Source: Lentibacillus sediminis (GTDB lineage Bacteria; Bacillota; Bacilli; Bacillales; Amphibacillaceae). From it: a stretch of 64,000 bases of DNA. A model generated the notes under the pieces. That model ran no database searches. It saw only the letters and a program-made list of their open reading frames with translations, and had not been told where the DNA came from. The stretch is taken from positions 186,001-250,000 of the forward strand of contig NZ_NIXK01000005.1 of assembly GCF_002763455.1 (NCBI RefSeq), read 5' to 3'. Numbering within the stretch: position 1 is the first letter of the stretch; each line of letters begins with the position of its first letter. Positions 62,516-64,000 of the stretch are shown in pieces. Made by a program: the position numbers and the translations under genes.

Positions 62516-64000
62516 ATGAGCTATCAAGCGCTGTACCGCGTCTGGCGGCCGAGGCAATTTGCCGACGTGGCAGGACAAACACATATTACACGAACACTGC
62601 AGAATGCGATTGTGCAGGAGAAGTTTTCCCATGCCTATGTTTTCTCTGGTCCGCGGGGGACAGGAAAGACTAGTGCGGCGAAGATTTTTGCCAAAGCGAT
62701 TAACTGTGAGCAGCGCCCGGTGAAAGAGCCATGCAATGAGTGTGCGGCCTGCCGGGGGATTCAGGATGGCTCGATTTCCGATGTCATTGAGATTGATGCG
62801 GCGTCGAACACGAGTGTCGAGGACATCCGCGATATCCGTGACAAGGTGAAATATGCCTCCAGTTCTGTGCCGTATAAAGTATATATCATCGATGAAGTGC
62901 ACATGATTTCTACCAGTGCTTTCAATGCCCTGCTGAAGACCCTGGAGGAGCCGCCACCGCATGTCGTGTTCATCCTGGCAACGACCGAACCGCATAAAAT
63001 CCCACTGACAATTCTCTCCAGATGTCAGCGTTTTGATTTCAAGCCGATTTCCAATCAAGCGATGGTCGAGCGAATGCACACGGTGATTGACGCGGAAAAC
63101 ATCTCCGTCTCCGCAGAAGCGATGGAGACCGTGGCCCTGGCTGCAGAAGGCGGGATGCGAGATGCATTGAGCATTCTCGATCAGGCCATCTCCTATAGTG
63201 AGGAGACGGTGGAACTGGACGACATCCTGGCAGTGACCGGCGGGGTTTCTCAGGGAATTCTGACAGAGATGGTCCAGGCCATGCACGAGCAGGATGTCCA
63301 GCATGCCTTGAAATCACTCGACCAGCTCATCCAAAATGGGAAAGATCCCGGCCGATTTGTCTATGATCTGATCTATTTCATGCGGGATCTGCTGCTGTAT
63401 AAAAGTGCCCCATCTCTGGAAGGCCTCTTGGAGCGGGCGCGGGCGGAAGAGAGTTTTCGCGTGCTTGCTGAGGCGGTATCGACCGACTGGGTGCAGGAGG
63501 CGATTCTCCAATTAAATCAATGCCAGCAGGAGATAAAATGGACAAACAATCCGAAAGTCTTTATTGAGATTGCGATTTTGACGATAACCAATCGCCATCA
63601 TCAGGCCCAGCAGCCTGCAGCAGGCGAGGATTCCGGAGAAGTTTCCAGGCTGACCAATAAACTGGCTCAGCTGGAAAAAGAAGTTAACCTGCTGAAAGAA
63701 AATCCCGCCGTGCACGCACAGCCTGCGCCGAGACGGGAAGCACGCAGACAGGCACCAGCCCGGGGTACAAAAAATGGCTACAAGATTCCATATGACCGGA
63801 TTCGCGATGTGCTCAAGGAAGCAGCCAAGCCTGAATTGAAGAAAGTGCAATCCGAGTGGGCCAACTTTTTAAATAAATTGAAGACAACCAACGCGCCGGC
63901 ACATGCGACGATTCAGGACAGCAAGCCGGCCGCAGCTTCCGAAAAGGCGGCGGTGGTAGCATTCAAGTACGATATCCATTGCTCCCTGTTTCTGGATCAC
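62516..64000 (+). CDS. dnaX: DNA polymerase III subunits gamma/tau (partial)
   Basis: Clamp-loader ATPase of the replisome; the first 495 codons are in the window and the frame runs off its right edge. ATG 62516 follows AAGGGGAAAA. Domains: AAA+ module with Walker A SGPRGTGKTSAAK, a zinc-binding CEQRPVKEPCNECAACRG (four Cys), Walker B VYIIDEVHMIS, sensor-1 FILATTEPHKIP and the SRC motif LSRCQRF. A helical clamp-loader collar then leads into a charged tau-specific linker. In Bacilli dnaX is followed by yaaK and recR. Confidence 0.97.
   Translation, partial: MSYQALYRVWRPRQFADVAGQTHITRTLQNAIVQEKFSHAYVFSGPRGTGKTSAAKIFAKAINCEQRPVKEPCNECAACRGIQDGSISDVIEIDAASNTSVEDIRDIRDKVKYASSSVPYKVYIIDEVHMISTSAFNALLKTLEEPPPHVVFILATTEPHKIPLTILSRCQRFDFKPISNQAMVERMHTVIDAENISVSAEAMETVALAAEGGMRDALSILDQAISYSEETVELDDILAVTGGVSQGILTEMVQAMHEQDVQHALKSLDQLIQNGKDPGRFVYDLIYFMRDLLLYKSAPSLEGLLERARAEESFRVLAEAVSTDWVQEAILQLNQCQQEIKWTNNPKVFIEIAILTITNRHHQAQQPAAGEDSGEVSRLTNKLAQLEKEVNLLKENPAVHAQPAPRREARRQAPARGTKNGYKIPYDRIRDVLKEAAKPELKKVQSEWANFLNKLKTTNAPAHATIQDSKPAAASEKAAVVAFKYDIHCSLFLDH

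Noticed and set aside
62444-63304. 286-codon minus-strand ORF
   Set aside because: Antisense to dnaX, whose AAA+ motifs are unambiguous.

Overview
The window is a low-to-mid GC Firmicute chromosome segment, almost certainly from a spore-forming Bacillaceae. The gene order gyrA, yaaC, guaB, dacA, pdxS, pdxT, serS, tRNA-Ser, dck, dgk, sleL/yaaH, yaaI, tadA, scr, dnaX follows the Bacillus subtilis origin-proximal order closely. A spore-lysin-like protein (SleL) and a SpoIIM-family protein fit a sporulating lineage. The many acidic proteins, GTG/TTG starts and dispersed structured repeats suggest a halotolerant genus of the Virgibacillus/Lentibacillus/Oceanobacillus kind; this is an inference and no species is claimed.

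Layout. 1-6.6 kb: gyrA, a degenerate HD-GYP protein, a structured repeat, a D-aspartate-ligase-like ATP-grasp gene and yaaC; the rRNA operon that B. subtilis has here is absent. 6.6-13.6 kb: guaB, dacA, the PLP synthase pair pdxST, then a serine T-box driving pncA-serS. 13.7-20 kb: accessory minus-strand genes with several decaying genes (aminoglycoside-phosphotransferase-like, Gfo/Idh oxidoreductase, SDR). 20-24.4 kb: two tandem SAM-I riboswitches controlling metNPQ plus an M20 hydrolase. 24.6-29 kb: tRNA-Ser, proC, a methyltransferase, dck and dgk separated by an array of 52-bp palindromic repeats, and tRNA-Arg. 29-36.5 kb: a dicarboxylate/amino-acid symporter, an unusual NRAMP-family transporter, acsA with a candidate cre, hmp and nsrR around a perfect NsrR-type operator, and a PfpI protein. 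36.6-39.2 kb: small membrane, lipoprotein and remnant genes. 39.3-41.8 kb: sleL, yaaI, tadA. 41.8-49.1 kb: a second 52-bp repeat array and a MoxR/DUF58/DUF4129/DUF4350/SpoIIM/RDD cluster. 49.2-55.1 kb: an AT-rich island. 55.2-64 kb: SRP RNA, duplicated Phd-Uma2 fusion genes, an ABC-2 exporter, a secreted three-repeat protein, a GntR/DUF1648 pair and the 5' part of dnaX.

The most interesting region is the island at 49.4-54.8 kb. A TPR regulator of the RRNPP type is followed by a 43-codon exported peptide gene (a Phr/PapR/NprX-like pair). Divergent from it lie two paralogous secreted pro-peptides that both end in Phe-Gly-Arg, a DUF5819 (SdpA-like) protein, an HTTM (SdpB-like) membrane protein, a 65-aa two-helix protein and a DCC thiol-disulfide family protein. 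Together these look like a quorum-controlled secreted peptide or toxin locus related in architecture to the B. subtilis sdp (sporulation-delaying/cannibalism) system but with different precursor peptides.

Synteny with B. subtilis is broken mainly by insertions: about 13.5 kb between tadA and scr, about 7 kb between scr and dnaX, and about 10 kb between dgk and sleL. The accessory material is concentrated in these insertions.
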